A program made the position numbers and the translations under genes. Source: Ramlibacter paludis (GTDB lineage: Bacteria > Pseudomonadota > Gammaproteobacteria > Burkholderiales > Burkholderiaceae_C). From it: a DNA stretch of 64,000 nucleotides. Numbering within the stretch: position 1 is the first letter of the stretch; every line of letters starts with the position of its first letter. Below are positions 17,214 to 26,303 of this stretch, in pieces. The DNA lies in contig NZ_JAKLTM010000007.1 in the NCBI RefSeq assembly GCF_022012305.1, positions 124,001-188,000 on the forward strand, in the 5' to 3' direction. Below the pieces are notes generated by a model. It had not been told where the DNA came from. It saw nothing but the letters and a program-made list of their open reading frames with translations, and did no database searches.

Positions 17214-18095
17214 CTACAGCGTGTAGTTCTGCGGCCCGCGGCTGGCGATCTTGAGCGCGCCGACCTTGTTGCCCAGCTCGGCGCACTTCGCCAGTGACCA
17301 GCCCTGCTCCAGGCCGTGCAGCAGCGCGCCGCGCCAGGCGTCGCCGCAGCCGGTGGGGTCGACCACCGCGGCGGCCTTCACCGGCGGCACCAGCGTCTTT
17401 TCGCCGCCGACCCACACTTCGCAGCCTTCGCCGCCCAGCGTCACCACCAGGCCCTGCGTGCGGCGCGAAATCTCCGCGCTGTCCCAGCCGGTGCGCTCCG
17501 ACAGCATCTTGCCTTCGTAGTCGTTGACCGTGACCCAGGTCGACTTCTCGATGAAGCCGGCGAGCTCCCTGCCGTCGAACATCGGCAGCCCCTGGCCCGG
17601 ATCGAAGACGAAGGGGATGCCGGCGGCCCGGAACTGGTCGGCGTGCTGCAGCATGGCGTCGCGGCCGTCGGGCGAGATGATGCCGAGCTTGATGTCGCTG
17701 CGCGCGGCGATCTTCGTCTGGTGCGCCTGCATCATCGCGCCGGGATGGAAGGCCGTGATCTGGTTGTTGTCGCGGTCCGTCATGATCATCGCCTGCGCGG
17801 TGTAGCTGTCGTCCACCGTGCGCACGAACTCCGTGCTGATGCCCAGCTCCTTGAGCCGCGCCAGGTACCCGGCGCCGTCGCTGCCCAGCGCCGCCATGGG
17901 CAGCGGCGTGCCGCCCAGGAGCTTGAGGCTGTACGCGATGTTGCCCGCGCAGCCGCCGAAGTCGCGCCGCAGCGCGGGCACCAGGAAGGACACGTTCAGG
18001 ATGTGCAGCTGCTGCGGCATGATCTGCTCGGCGAAGCGGCCCTCGAAGCTCATGATGGTGTCGAAGGCAAGGGATCCGCAGATGACTGCTGCCAT
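17214..18095 (-). CDS. PfkB-family carbohydrate/nucleoside kinase
   Basis: This is a ribokinase-like (PfkB) kinase, 293 residues. The N-terminal strand is VICGSLAFDTIMSFEG, and the first PfkB signature region is GGCAGNIAYSLKLLGG. The second signature is DPTGCGDAWRGALL, in which the Asp of GCGD is the catalytic base; the usual GAGD is GCGD here. The protein resembles adenosine-kinase-like members, but the phosphate acceptor is uncertain. It is the last gene of the accBC-prmA-DUF3426 transcript, 22 nt after the DUF3426 gene. No terminator with a T-run was seen, only the REP-like hairpin directly downstream. Confidence 0.88.
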   Translation of the reverse strand: MAAVICGSLAFDTIMSFEGRFAEQIMPQQLHILNVSFLVPALRRDFGGCAGNIAYSLKLLGGTPLPMAALGSDGAGYLARLKELGISTEFVRTVDDSYTAQAMIMTDRDNNQITAFHPGAMMQAHQTKIAARSDIKLGIISPDGRDAMLQHADQFRAAGIPFVFDPGQGLPMFDGRELAGFIEKSTWVTVNDYEGKMLSERTGWDSAEISRRTQGLVVTLGGEGCEVWVGGEKTLVPPVKAAAVVDPTGCGDAWRGALLHGLEQGWSLAKCAELGNKVGALKIASRGPQNYTL

Positions 18096-18117
18096 GGGTG
18101 TTCGCTGTTGGTGGGTT

Positions 18118-19173
18118 TCAGGGATAGAAGGCCAGCAGCCGGTAGCCCGCGATGCGCGGGCCCCCGCTGCTGGGGAGAACGACGATGCCCACCGCGCCCG
18201 ACCAGTCGGAGGCGGCGGGAATCACGTTGTCGGGGGCGCCCAGCTCCGCCGGCGTGAGCACGCGGCGCAGCAGCGGCTGGTCCTGCGCGTCGGTGAGCGT
18301 CAGCTCCATGGCGGGCGCCGCTACCGGCACGCCGGCGCTGTTCTTCAGGGTGAAGCTCAGTCGGTAGGTGTCGCTGCGCAGCTTGTTGAAGCCCGAGCTG
18401 TCGATCGCGACCGCCTCGATCTGGCGCGGCGGCCCGAGCGTGCAGCGCAGCTGGTCGCACAGCATCTGCAGCGCCGGTCGCAGTGCCGGCTGCGACAGGG
18501 CCAGCCGGTCGCGCTCCTGGTACGCCCACTGGCCGGCCAGCGCCGCCGCCAGCAGCAGCGCCGACAGCAGCATCAGGGTGCGCACCACCGGCCGCCGCCA
18601 GAACGCCTTGCGCCGCGCCTGGCGCACGAAGGACACATCGGGGGGCGGCGCGCGGAAGTCGTCGCGCTGTTCGTCCTCGTCGAGTCCCAGGCGGCTGTCG
18701 CTGATGCTGGGCCCCGCCGGCGGCAGCACCGAAGGCACCGGATCGCGCTCGACGAAATCGGAGCGCCGGAACACGAAGGGCTCGTCGAGATCCAGCGCCT
18801 CGAGCGCCTGGCTGTCGGGGCCGGTCGGGCGCGGGTCGCGTTCGGCTTCGGCGCGCAAGGCGGCGATCTGGGGCGCCAGCGGCGCCGGCCCGCTGGGCAG
18901 CGCTGCGGGCTGGGTCAGGCCGGCGGTCGCCGTCGGCTCCCAGCCGCGGATGCCTTCGGGGTTGCTTGCGCCGATCGATGGAGCGGATTGCGCAGGTGCC
19001 GGCGCCGGCGGCTCGGGCTCGCCCTCCAGCACGATCTCCTCGGCGAGGTGCGCGGTCGCATCGAACACCTCCGAGCAATGGCCGCAGCGCACCCAGCCCT
19101 CGCTGATCTTCAGCTGGTCCGGCACGACACGGAACATCGTGCCGCAGGACGGGCAGCTGGTAGTGAGGCTCAT
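18118..19173 (-). CDS. Zinc-ribbon, DUF3426-domain membrane protein
   Basis: This 351-residue protein begins with a zinc ribbon of the MJ0042 type (CPSCGTMFRV ... CGHCSEVFDA). A long acidic/Pro-rich linker follows, then a single membrane helix around residues 195-215 ([18 protein letters not shown]). The C-terminal DUF3426 domain should lie in the periplasm. The function is unknown. The gene lies 22 nt after prmA in the minus-strand accBC operon, and this adjacency recurs in Burkholderiales. A role in sensing or envelope maintenance would be a guess. Confidence 0.85.
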   Translation of the reverse strand: MSLTTSCPSCGTMFRVVPDQLKISEGWVRCGHCSEVFDATAHLAEEIVLEGEPEPPAPAPAQSAPSIGASNPEGIRGWEPTATAGLTQPAALPSGPAPLAPQIAALRAEAERDPRPTGPDSQALEALDLDEPFVFRRSDFVERDPVPSVLPPAGPSISDSRLGLDEDEQRDDFRAPPPDVSFVRQARRKAFWRRPVVRTLMLLSALLLAAALAGQWAYQERDRLALSQPALRPALQMLCDQLRCTLGPPRQIEAVAIDSSGFNKLRSDTYRLSFTLKNSAGVPVAAPAMELTLTDAQDQPLLRRVLTPAELGAPDNVIPAASDWSGAVGIVVLPSSGGPRIAGYRLLAFYP

Positions 19174-19195
19174 GAGCCGGGGATTGTAGGGAAGC

Positions 19196-20077
19196 TCAGA
19201 GGCGCGCGGTCATGAGGATCCAGCCGTCCTCTTCGTCGCTCACCTGCAGCGCGCAGTACGGCGCGTAGGCGGCCTTCAATTCCTCTTCCTGGCGCGCCAG
19301 GATGCCGGCCAGCACCAGCGCGCCACCGGGGGCCACGTGGGAGGTCAGCAAGGGCGCCAGCACCTTCAGCGGCGTGGCGAGGATGTTGGCCAGCACGGTC
19401 TGGTACTTGCCGCCGGCGAGCTCCGGCAAGCCGGCGTTCAGCTGCACGCCGTTGGCGCGCGCGTTGTCGTTGGTAGCGGTCACCGCCGCCTCGTCGATGT
19501 CGACGGCGTCCACGGTGGCCGCGCCGAACTTGGCCGCGCCGATCGCCAGGATCCCGGAACCGCAGCCGTAATCCAGCACGCGCTGGCCCTGCGGCGCATG
19601 CCCGGCGATCCAGCGCAGGCACATGCGGGTGGTCGGATGGGTGCCGGTGCCGAAGGCGAGGCCCGGGTCGAGCCGGATGATTTCGCGGGCGGCGGCGGGC
19701 GGCTCGTGCCAGGTCGGCACGATCCAGAAGCTGGGCGTGATCTGCACCGGCTCGAACTGCGACTGCGTCAGGCGCACCCAGTCCTGGTCCGGCACCGGCG
19801 CCACGCCGACCAGCTTGCAGCCTTCGAAGAAGTCCTGCGGCTGCAGCAGCGTGGCCGCGGCGTTGGCCACGTCTTCCGCGGGAAAGAGCGCGACCACCAG
19901 CGAGCGCTGCCAGCCTTCCTTGGGCGGCGGCATGCCGGGCTCACCGAACAGGGCCTGCTCCGCCGGCGTCTGCGCGTCGGCGTCCTCGACCGAGACGCTC
20001 AGGGCCTCGAGTTCCTCCAGCGCATCGCTGACGATCTCGACGCGTTCCTCGGGAACGAGCAGGCGCAGCTCGAACAT
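19196..20077 (-). CDS. prmA: Ribosomal protein L11 methyltransferase PrmA
   Basis: PrmA uses S-adenosylmethionine to trimethylate several amino groups on ribosomal protein L11. The 293-residue product starts [14 protein letters not shown], with an N-terminal substrate-recognition domain. It then has the GLAFGTGTHPTT hinge and SAM loop DYGCGSGILAIGAAKFG, and the catalytic-region VLANILATPL. Length and motif order are normal. Its ATG shares one base with the accC stop (TGATG), so it is translationally coupled to the biotin carboxylase gene. Confidence 0.95.
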   Translation of the reverse strand: MFELRLLVPEERVEIVSDALEELEALSVSVEDADAQTPAEQALFGEPGMPPPKEGWQRSLVVALFPAEDVANAAATLLQPQDFFEGCKLVGVAPVPDQDWVRLTQSQFEPVQITPSFWIVPTWHEPPAAAREIIRLDPGLAFGTGTHPTTRMCLRWIAGHAPQGQRVLDYGCGSGILAIGAAKFGAATVDAVDIDEAAVTATNDNARANGVQLNAGLPELAGGKYQTVLANILATPLKVLAPLLTSHVAPGGALVLAGILARQEEELKAAYAPYCALQVSDEEDGWILMTARL

Positions 20078-21426
20078 CAACGCTTGTGGTGGGACAGCCA
20101 CTCTTCCAGGTAGTGGATGTTGGTGCCGCCGTCCATGAACTTGGCGTCGACCATCAGCTCGCGGTGCAGCGGGATGTTGGTCTTGATGCCTTCCACCACC
20201 GTCTCGCCCAGCGCCGTGCGCATGCGCGCCAGCGCCTGCTCGCGGGTGTCGCCGTGCACGATGATCTTGCCGATCATCGAGTCGTAGTTGGGCGGCACGA
20301 AGTAATTGTTGTACACGTGCGAGTCGACCCGCACGCCGGGGCCGCCCGGGGCGTGCCACAGCGTGATGCGGCCCGGCGAAGGCACGAAGGTGTACGGGTC
20401 CTCGGCGTTCACCCGGCACTCGATGGCGTGGCCGCGCAGCACGATGTCGCCCTGCTTGAACGGCAGCTTCTCGCCGGCGGCGACGCGGATCTGCGTCTTG
20501 ACGATGTCGACGCCCGAGATGAGCTCCGTCACCGGGTGCTCCACCTGCACGCGGGTGTTCATCTCGATGAAATAGAACTCGCCGTTCTCGTACAGGAACT
20601 CGAAGGTGCCGGCGCCGCGGTAGCCGATCTTCTTGCAGGCGGCGGCGCAGCGTTCGCCGATCTTCTCGATCAGCTTGCGCGGGATGCCCGGCGCCGGCGC
20701 TTCCTCGATCACCTTCTGGTGGCGGCGCTGCATGGAGCAGTCGCGCTCGCCGAGGTAGACGGCGTTCTTGTACTTGTCGGCGAGGATCTGGATCTCGACG
20801 TGGCGCGGGTTCTGGAGGAACTTCTCCATGTACACGGCCGGATTGTTGAAGGCCGCGCCGGCTTCCGCCTTGGTCATCTGCACCGCGTTGATCAGGGCCG
20901 CCTCGGTGTGGACCACGCGCATGCCGCGCCCGCCCCCGCCGCCGGCCGCCTTGATGATCACCGGGTAGCCCACCGACTTGGCGATGCGCTTGATCTCCAC
21001 CGGGCTGTCCGGCAGTTCGCCCTCGGAGCCCGGCACGCAGGGCACGCCGGCCTTGATCATGGCCTGCTTGGCCGAGACCTTGTCGCCCATGATCCGGATC
21101 GACTCGGGCGTGGGGCCGATGAACTGGAAGCCGCTCTTCTCCACCCGCTCGGCGAAGTCCGCGTTCTCGGACAGGAAGCCGTAGCCCGGGTGGATGGCCT
21201 CGGCGTCCGTCACTTCGGCCGCCGAAATGATGGCCGGCATGTTCAGGTAGCTCTGTGCCGACGGGGCCGGCCCGATGCACACGGCTTCCTCGGCCAGCTT
21301 GACGTACTTGGCTTCGCGGTCGGCCTCGGAATAGACCATCACCGCTTTCACCCCGAGCTCGCGGCACGCCCGCTGGATGCGAAGCGCGATTTCGCCGCGG
21401 TTGGCGACAAGGATCTTCTTGAACAT
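20077..21426 (-). CDS. accC: Acetyl-CoA carboxylase biotin carboxylase subunit AccC
   Basis: AccC carboxylates the biotin on AccB using ATP and bicarbonate, the first half-reaction of acetyl-CoA carboxylase in fatty-acid synthesis. The 449-residue product starts [17 protein letters not shown]; a longer frame to 21483 adds only accB-overlapping sequence. It has the ATP-grasp glycine loop [29 protein letters not shown], and the catalytic [14 protein letters not shown] segment. It lies 2 nt after accB and overlaps prmA by one base. Confidence 0.97.
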   Translation of the reverse strand: MFKKILVANRGEIALRIQRACRELGVKAVMVYSEADREAKYVKLAEEAVCIGPAPSAQSYLNMPAIISAAEVTDAEAIHPGYGFLSENADFAERVEKSGFQFIGPTPESIRIMGDKVSAKQAMIKAGVPCVPGSEGELPDSPVEIKRIAKSVGYPVIIKAAGGGGGRGMRVVHTEAALINAVQMTKAEAGAAFNNPAVYMEKFLQNPRHVEIQILADKYKNAVYLGERDCSMQRRHQKVIEEAPAPGIPRKLIEKIGERCAAACKKIGYRGAGTFEFLYENGEFYFIEMNTRVQVEHPVTELISGVDIVKTQIRVAAGEKLPFKQGDIVLRGHAIECRVNAEDPYTFVPSPGRITLWHAPGGPGVRVDSHVYNNYFVPPNYDSMIGKIIVHGDTREQALARMRTALGETVVEGIKTNIPLHRELMVDAKFMDGGTNIHYLEEWLSHHKR

Positions 21427-21428
21427 GC

Positions 21429-21890
21429 TTACTCGATGATGAACAGGGGCTGGCCGTATTCGACCGCCTGGCCGTTCTCGCACAGGATCTGGGTGATGGT
21501 GCCGCCCTTGTCCGCCTCGATCTCGTTGAGGATCTTCATGGCTTCGATGATGCAGATGGTGTCGCCTTCCTTCACCACGCTGCCCACTTCGACGAAGGAC
21601 TTGGCGCCGGGCGCGGAGGCCCGGTAGAAGGTGCCCACCATGGGCGATTTGACGGTGTGGCCGGCCGGCTCCTGCGGCGCGGCGGCGACCGGCGCCGCGG
21701 CGGCGGGCGCGAGTGCGGGCGCCGCGGCCACCGGGGCGGCGTGCATCACCTGGGGCTGGGCGACGCCCTGCGCCATGGCGGGACCGCCCTTGACGATGCG
21801 GACCTTGCCTTCGGCTTCCGTGATTTCGAGTTCGGAGACGTTCGATTCCGACACCAAGTCGATCAGCGTCTTGAGTTTGCGCAAGTCCAT
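21429..21890 (-). CDS. accB: Biotin carboxyl carrier protein of acetyl-CoA carboxylase AccB
   Basis: AccB carries the carboxybiotin between the two catalytic parts of acetyl-CoA carboxylase. The 153-residue product starts [16 protein letters not shown], the standard N-terminus; a GTG 15 nt upstream is possible, but GAGGTGGAG is better spaced for the ATG. A flexible Ala/Pro linker (residues ~50-75) leads to the biotinyl domain, with the modified Lys in [10 protein letters not shown]. The usual aroQ upstream partner is absent here, and a TlpA-like gene lies upstream instead. The 148-nt AT-rich gap before it probably contains the promoter. Confidence 0.97.
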   Translation of the reverse strand: MDLRKLKTLIDLVSESNVSELEITEAEGKVRIVKGGPAMAQGVAQPQVMHAAPVAAAPALAPAAAAPVAAAPQEPAGHTVKSPMVGTFYRASAPGAKSFVEVGSVVKEGDTICIIEAMKILNEIEADKGGTITQILCENGQAVEYGQPLFIIE

Positions 21891-22038
21891 GGGATGGTTC
21901 TCCACCTCGTTCTAAGAGGAACGCGAATTTACAGCAAAATTCGGTTACTTCGGCTTACTCGCGTGAATTTTCGCTAATTTATCTCACGCAAGGCCGCTTG
22001 GGGACGGCAGGGAAGGCGCCGGAACGGGCCGCCGGCCT

Positions 22039-22587
22039 TCAGCGGAGGGCCGTCCAGGACTTCAGGTCGGCCTCGCTGACCCGGCCCATTCTACGCTCGC
22101 GGACCTGGCCGTCGGCGCCGAAGACGACGCTGAAAGGAAGGCCGCCGACCGTGTTGCCCAGGCTGCGCGACAGCTCCGTGCCGTCCAGGCCGGCCAGTCC
22201 GATCGGAAAAGTCACGGGGACGCGGGCCAGCCAGTTGCGCACGGCGCTGGGCTGGTCGATCGCCAGCCCGAGCACTTGCCAGCCTTTGGCCGCATTTTGC
22301 CGGTAGAACGCATCGAGCAGGGGCATTTCCTCGATGCAGGGCGCGCACCAGGTCGCCCAGAAATTCAGCAACAGCGGTTTGCCGCGGAATGCCGACAAGG
22401 CCAGGTTCGCGCCTTGCGGCGTCTGGAAACCCAGGCCCCACAGGCGGCTGGCGGCTGCGTCGTCGACCTCGCCGGGGCGATGGCGCCACCAGGCGAAGCC
22501 TGCGCCGGCCGCAGCGGCCGCCACGGCGACGCCGCCGATCACGAGGCGCCGATGGCGATCCGGCGCGGAAGTCACGGCGTCACTCAT
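22039..22587 (-). CDS. TlpA-like membrane-anchored thioredoxin (TlpA/ResA/DsbE family)
   Basis: This is a periplasmic thiol-disulfide protein, 182 residues. An N-terminal uncleaved helix (LVIGGVAVAAAAAGAGFAWW) anchors it. The redox centre is FWATWCAPCIEEMP (CAPC), and the cis-Pro loop is GGLPFSVVF. Family members reduce apo-cytochrome c or other envelope cysteines, but without a neighbouring ccm gene the partner is unknown. The start overlaps the upstream gene's stop by 8 nt, so the two are coupled. Confidence 0.92.
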   Translation of the reverse strand: MSDAVTSAPDRHRRLVIGGVAVAAAAAGAGFAWWRHRPGEVDDAAASRLWGLGFQTPQGANLALSAFRGKPLLLNFWATWCAPCIEEMPLLDAFYRQNAAKGWQVLGLAIDQPSAVRNWLARVPVTFPIGLAGLDGTELSRSLGNTVGGLPFSVVFGADGQVRERRMGRVSEADLKSWTALR

Positions 22588-23176
22588 CGCCGGCCTCCGC
22601 CACCAGGGCGCGCACCGCCTTCAGGTCGCCGCGCGGCGTGCGGCCTTGCGCGTCGGGTTTCAACGCGCCGCGCAGGTCGTCGTGGTCGTAGACCAGCAGG
22701 TGCACGCCGATCGGCTCACCCAGTTCGGGGCTCATGCTGCTCAGGCTGAGGGCTTCGACCGAGTCGCCCGTGAAGCCGGTGACGGTGCGCGGGGTGTAGG
22801 AAACCTCGTGGTCGATCAGCGCGATCTCGGCGGACTTGGGGTCGTCGCAGAACAACTGCAGGTAGATGTCGGACAGGCGCGTGGCCGTTCCGTGCCAGAC
22901 CGCGCCGCCCAGGTGCGGCCGGAATTCCTGCAGCCGCTCCATCCACGTGAGCGCCAGCTTGCGCAGCGCGGCCAGCTCCCGCGGCTGGGTGTCGCCGTGG
23001 AAGACGGCGATGTATTCGCGCACCGCCTCTTCCAGCAGATCGTTGTCCGGCAAGGCCGTGCGGGTGTTCAGGCCCATCTGCTTGACCGCGCGCTTCTTGG
23101 CCGGCCCGTATTCCAGGCCCTCTTCCACCACCAGCCGGGCGGCGGTGGCGGCAATCTCCGACTGCAAACTGTCCAT
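22580..23176 (-). CDS. Conserved protein of unknown function
   Basis: This 198-residue soluble protein matches nothing I can name. The N-terminal half is helical and charged (LEYGPAKKRAVKQMGLN, then a DNDLLEEAVREYIAVFHGD acidic helix). The C-terminal half alternates strands (GGAVWHGTATRLSDIYLQLF, AEIALIDHEVSY, IGVHLLVYDHDDLRGAL). The HGTATRLSDIYLQLFCDD strand-and-acid pattern vaguely recalls nucleotidyltransferase folds, but no catalytic signature is clear. It overlaps the TlpA-like gene by 8 nt and is divergent from the acyl-CoA synthetase. Database names borrowed from the nearby mpl gene should not be trusted. Confidence 0.75.
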   Translation of the reverse strand: MDSLQSEIAATAARLVVEEGLEYGPAKKRAVKQMGLNTRTALPDNDLLEEAVREYIAVFHGDTQPRELAALRKLALTWMERLQEFRPHLGGAVWHGTATRLSDIYLQLFCDDPKSAEIALIDHEVSYTPRTVTGFTGDSVEALSLSSMSPELGEPIGVHLLVYDHDDLRGALKPDAQGRTPRGDLKAVRALVAEAGDE

Positions 23177-23242
23177 GCCGGGGATTCTGCATTGCCTGCG
23201 CGGGCCCAGGTCCTTAGAGTGGCCATTCCAAGGAGACCGACG

Positions 23243-24871
23243 ATGAAAAGCACGATGATGGAAGGGGCCCTGTCGCTCAACCACCTGCTGGAGCGCGCCG
23301 GGCGGCTCTTCGCCGGCAACGAGATCGTCTCCCGCCTGCCCGACAAGTCGCTGCGCCGGCACAGCTACGGCGAGTTCTACCGCCGCACCCGCTCGTTGGC
23401 CGCGGCCCTGCAGCAGCTGGGATTGCAGAAGGGCGAGCGCGTGGCCACGCTGTGCTGGAACCACCATGCGCACCTGGAGTGCTACTTCGGCATCCCGGCC
23501 GCCGGCGGCGTGATGCACACCTTGAACCTGCGGCTCTCGCCCGACGAGATCGGCTGGATCGCGGGCAATGCCGACGACCGCTTCCTGGTGGTCGACGACG
23601 TGCTGCTGCCGCTCTACCAGCAGTTCGCGGCCCTGCACAAGTTCGAGAAAGTCATCGTGTTTCCCTTCTCGGGCGCCGCGGTGCCGCCCGGCTTCACGAA
23701 CTACGAGGCGCTCCTGGAAAGCGCCGACCCGGACGGCTTCCGCTACGCCGACCATGACGAGAACGACCCGGTGGCCATGTGCTACACATCCGGCACCACG
23801 GGACGGCCCAAGGGCGTCGCCTATTCGCACCGCTCCACCATCCTGCACACGCTGGTCGCGAGCCTGGGCGATTTCTGGGGCCTGCGCGGCACCGACGTCG
23901 TGCTGCCGGTGACGCCCATGTTCCATGCCAACAGCTGGGGCATGCCTTACGGCGCCGTGATGATGGGCGTGAAGCTGGTCCTCCCCGGGCCGCACCTGCA
24001 TCCGGACGACATCCTCGACCTGATGCAGCTCGAACCGCCGACGCTGTCGCTGGGCGTGCCGACGATCTGGATGACGCTGATCCAGGCTTTCGACGCGGCG
24101 CAGGACCCTGCCTCGCCCAACCACGGCCGCTGGAAGCTGCCGCGCGGCATGCGCTCGCTGGTGGGCGGCGCGGCGGTGCCCGAGTCGCTGATCCGCGCCT
24201 TCGACAGGCACGGCATCTGGATCGAACAGGGCTGGGGCATGACGGAGACCTCGCCGGTCTGCACCATCTCCTATCCGCGCGCCGAGCTGCAGGGCGCGAG
24301 CGCCGACGAAAAGTACCGCCGCGCCGCGATGGCCGGCGTGCCGGTGCCGCTGGTGGACCTGCGCGTGATGGGTGACGGCGGCGAACAGCCCTGGGACGGC
24401 AAGAGCGTCGGCGAGATCCAGGTGCGCGGCCCGTTCATCACCGGCAGCTACCACGAAGTGCCGCTCAGCCCCGAGAAGTTCACCGGTGACGGCTGGCTGC
24501 GCACCGGCGACGTGGCCAGCGTCGATTCGCTCGGCTTCGTGCGCATCACCGACCGCACCAAGGACCTGATCAAGTCGGGCGGCGAGTGGATCAGTTCGGT
24601 GGACCTGGAGAACGCGCTGATGGCGCATCCGGCCGTGGCCGAAGCCGCCGTGATCGCCATCCCGGACGAAAAGTGGAGCGAACGGCCGCTGGCCTGCGTC
24701 GTGCTGAAGAAAGGTGCCGATGCCCATGCGGGCGCCTTGAACGAACACCTCCTGAAACACAGCTTCGCCAAATGGCAGCTGCCCGAGCGCTACGAGTTCA
24801 TCGACGCGGTGCCGCGCACGTCCACGGGCAAGTTCTGGAAGCTCAAGCTGCGTGAACGATTCCCACGCTAG
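23243..24871 (+). CDS. Long/medium-chain acyl-CoA synthetase (AMP-forming)
   Basis: This is an adenylate-forming fatty acid:CoA ligase, 542 residues. The AMP-binding P-loop is YTSGTTGRPKGV near residue 185, the A5 motif is GWGMTETSPV near residue 333, A7 is GWLRTGDVASVD, and A8 is RTKDLIKSGGEWIS. The catalytic A10 Lys lies near the end in RTSTGKFWK. The sequence is closest in feel to AlkK/FadD3-type synthetases for medium or long acids; chain length cannot be told. AAGGAGA lies 8 nt before the ATG. It stands alone on the plus strand, 49 nt before mpl. Confidence 0.92.
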   Translation: MKSTMMEGALSLNHLLERAGRLFAGNEIVSRLPDKSLRRHSYGEFYRRTRSLAAALQQLGLQKGERVATLCWNHHAHLECYFGIPAAGGVMHTLNLRLSPDEIGWIAGNADDRFLVVDDVLLPLYQQFAALHKFEKVIVFPFSGAAVPPGFTNYEALLESADPDGFRYADHDENDPVAMCYTSGTTGRPKGVAYSHRSTILHTLVASLGDFWGLRGTDVVLPVTPMFHANSWGMPYGAVMMGVKLVLPGPHLHPDDILDLMQLEPPTLSLGVPTIWMTLIQAFDAAQDPASPNHGRWKLPRGMRSLVGGAAVPESLIRAFDRHGIWIEQGWGMTETSPVCTISYPRAELQGASADEKYRRAAMAGVPVPLVDLRVMGDGGEQPWDGKSVGEIQVRGPFITGSYHEVPLSPEKFTGDGWLRTGDVASVDSLGFVRITDRTKDLIKSGGEWISSVDLENALMAHPAVAEAAVIAIPDEKWSERPLACVVLKKGADAHAGALNEHLLKHSFAKWQLPERYEFIDAVPRTSTGKFWKLKLRERFPR

Positions 24872-24920
24872 GCGCATCGCGTAACAGCCGGGCCGTGGGG
24901 CCCCGGGATAATTGCGCCCC

Positions 24921-26300
24921 ATGCACATCCACATCCTCGGCATCTGCGGCACGTTCATGGGAGGGCTGGCCGCGCTCGCCCGCGAGGCGGGCCACAAGGT
25001 GACCGGCTGCGACGCCGGCGTCTATCCGCCCATGAGCGACCAGCTGCGCGCGCTCGGCATCGACCTCATCGAAGGCTTCGGCGTCGAGCAGCTGGCCCTC
25101 AAGCCCGACGTCTGGGTCGTCGGCAACGTCGTCTCGCGGGCCCGCCTTCCCGACGGCACGCCGCGCTATCCCCTGATGGAAGCCATCCTCGACCAGGGCC
25201 TGCGCTACACCAGCGGTCCGCAATGGCTGGCCGAGGAAGTGCTGCAAGGCCGCCACGTCCTGGCCGTCGCGGGCACCCACGGCAAGACGACCACGACCGC
25301 CATGCTCGCCTGGATCCTGGAACATGCCGGCCTGCAGCCCGGCTTCCTGGTCGGCGGCGTGCCGCTCAACTTCGGCGTCTCGGCGCGCCTGGGCAACGTC
25401 GCGCGGCCGCTCACGCCCTTCGTGATCGAGGCCGACGAATACGACACCGCCTTCTTCGACAAGCGCAGCAAGTTCGTGCACTACCGCCCGCGCACGGCGA
25501 TCCTGAACAACCTGGAGTTCGACCACGCCGACATCTTCGACGACCTGGCGGCCATCGAGCGCCAGTTCCATCACCTGGTGCGCATCGTGCCCTCGACGGG
25601 ACGGGTGGTGGTGAACGGGCTGGAGGAAAGCCTGGCGCGCGTGCTGCACCAGGGCTGCTGGAGCGAGGTGCGCAGCTTCGGCGCCGCCGTCAGCGACTTC
25701 CGCGCCGACGGCGAGCCGGGCCACTTCGAAGTGCTGGAGCAAGGCCACCGCGTGGCCACCGTGCACTGGGAAGTGGGCGGCGTGCACAACCAGCTGAACG
25801 CGCTGGCGGCGATCGCCGCGGCGCAGCACGTCGGCGTGACGCCGGCGGTGGCGGCGGCGGCACTGCGCGAATTCCGCAACGTCAAGCGGCGCATGGAAGT
25901 GCGCGGCGTGGCCGGCGGCGTGACGGTGTACGACGACTTCGCGCACCACCCCACCGCGATCCGCACGACGGTCGATGGCTTGCGCCGGCAGGTGGGCAAG
26001 CAGCGCATCCTTGCGGTGTTCGAGCCGCGCAGCAACACGATGAAGCTGGGCACGATGAAGGCGCAGCTGCCCTGGAGCCTGGAGCAGGCGGACCTCGCCT
26101 TCTGCCATGCGGGCGGCCTGGGCTGGGATCCGACCGAAGCCCTGCAGTCCATGGGTGGGCGCGTGCGCGTGGCGCGCGACATCCCGGAACTCGTCGAGCA
26201 GGTCCGCCAGGCTGCGCGGCCCGGGGATCACGTTCTTTGCATGAGCAACGGCGGCTTCGGCGGCATCCACGCCAAGCTGCTGGCGACCCTCGGGTCTTGA
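24921..26300 (+). CDS. mpl: UDP-N-acetylmuramate:L-Ala-gamma-D-Glu-meso-DAP ligase Mpl
   Basis: Mpl recycles peptidoglycan by ligating the recovered tripeptide to UDP-MurNAc in the cytoplasm. The 459-residue product starts MHIHILGICGTFMGGLAALA, the Mur-ligase Rossmann domain with the Mpl-specific CGTFMGG form in place of MurC's GAGMSG. The ATP loop is [17 protein letters not shown], and the central domain has EADEYDTAFFDKRSKF and LNNLEFDHADIF. The C-terminal DDFAHHPTAI is typical of the MurC/Mpl branch. A TTG nine bases upstream is a less likely start. Confidence 0.95.
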   Translation: MHIHILGICGTFMGGLAALAREAGHKVTGCDAGVYPPMSDQLRALGIDLIEGFGVEQLALKPDVWVVGNVVSRARLPDGTPRYPLMEAILDQGLRYTSGPQWLAEEVLQGRHVLAVAGTHGKTTTTAMLAWILEHAGLQPGFLVGGVPLNFGVSARLGNVARPLTPFVIEADEYDTAFFDKRSKFVHYRPRTAILNNLEFDHADIFDDLAAIERQFHHLVRIVPSTGRVVVNGLEESLARVLHQGCWSEVRSFGAAVSDFRADGEPGHFEVLEQGHRVATVHWEVGGVHNQLNALAAIAAAQHVGVTPAVAAAALREFRNVKRRMEVRGVAGGVTVYDDFAHHPTAIRTTVDGLRRQVGKQRILAVFEPRSNTMKLGTMKAQLPWSLEQADLAFCHAGGLGWDPTEALQSMGGRVRVARDIPELVEQVRQAARPGDHVLCMSNGGFGGIHAKLLATLGS

Positions 26301-26303
26301 CCT

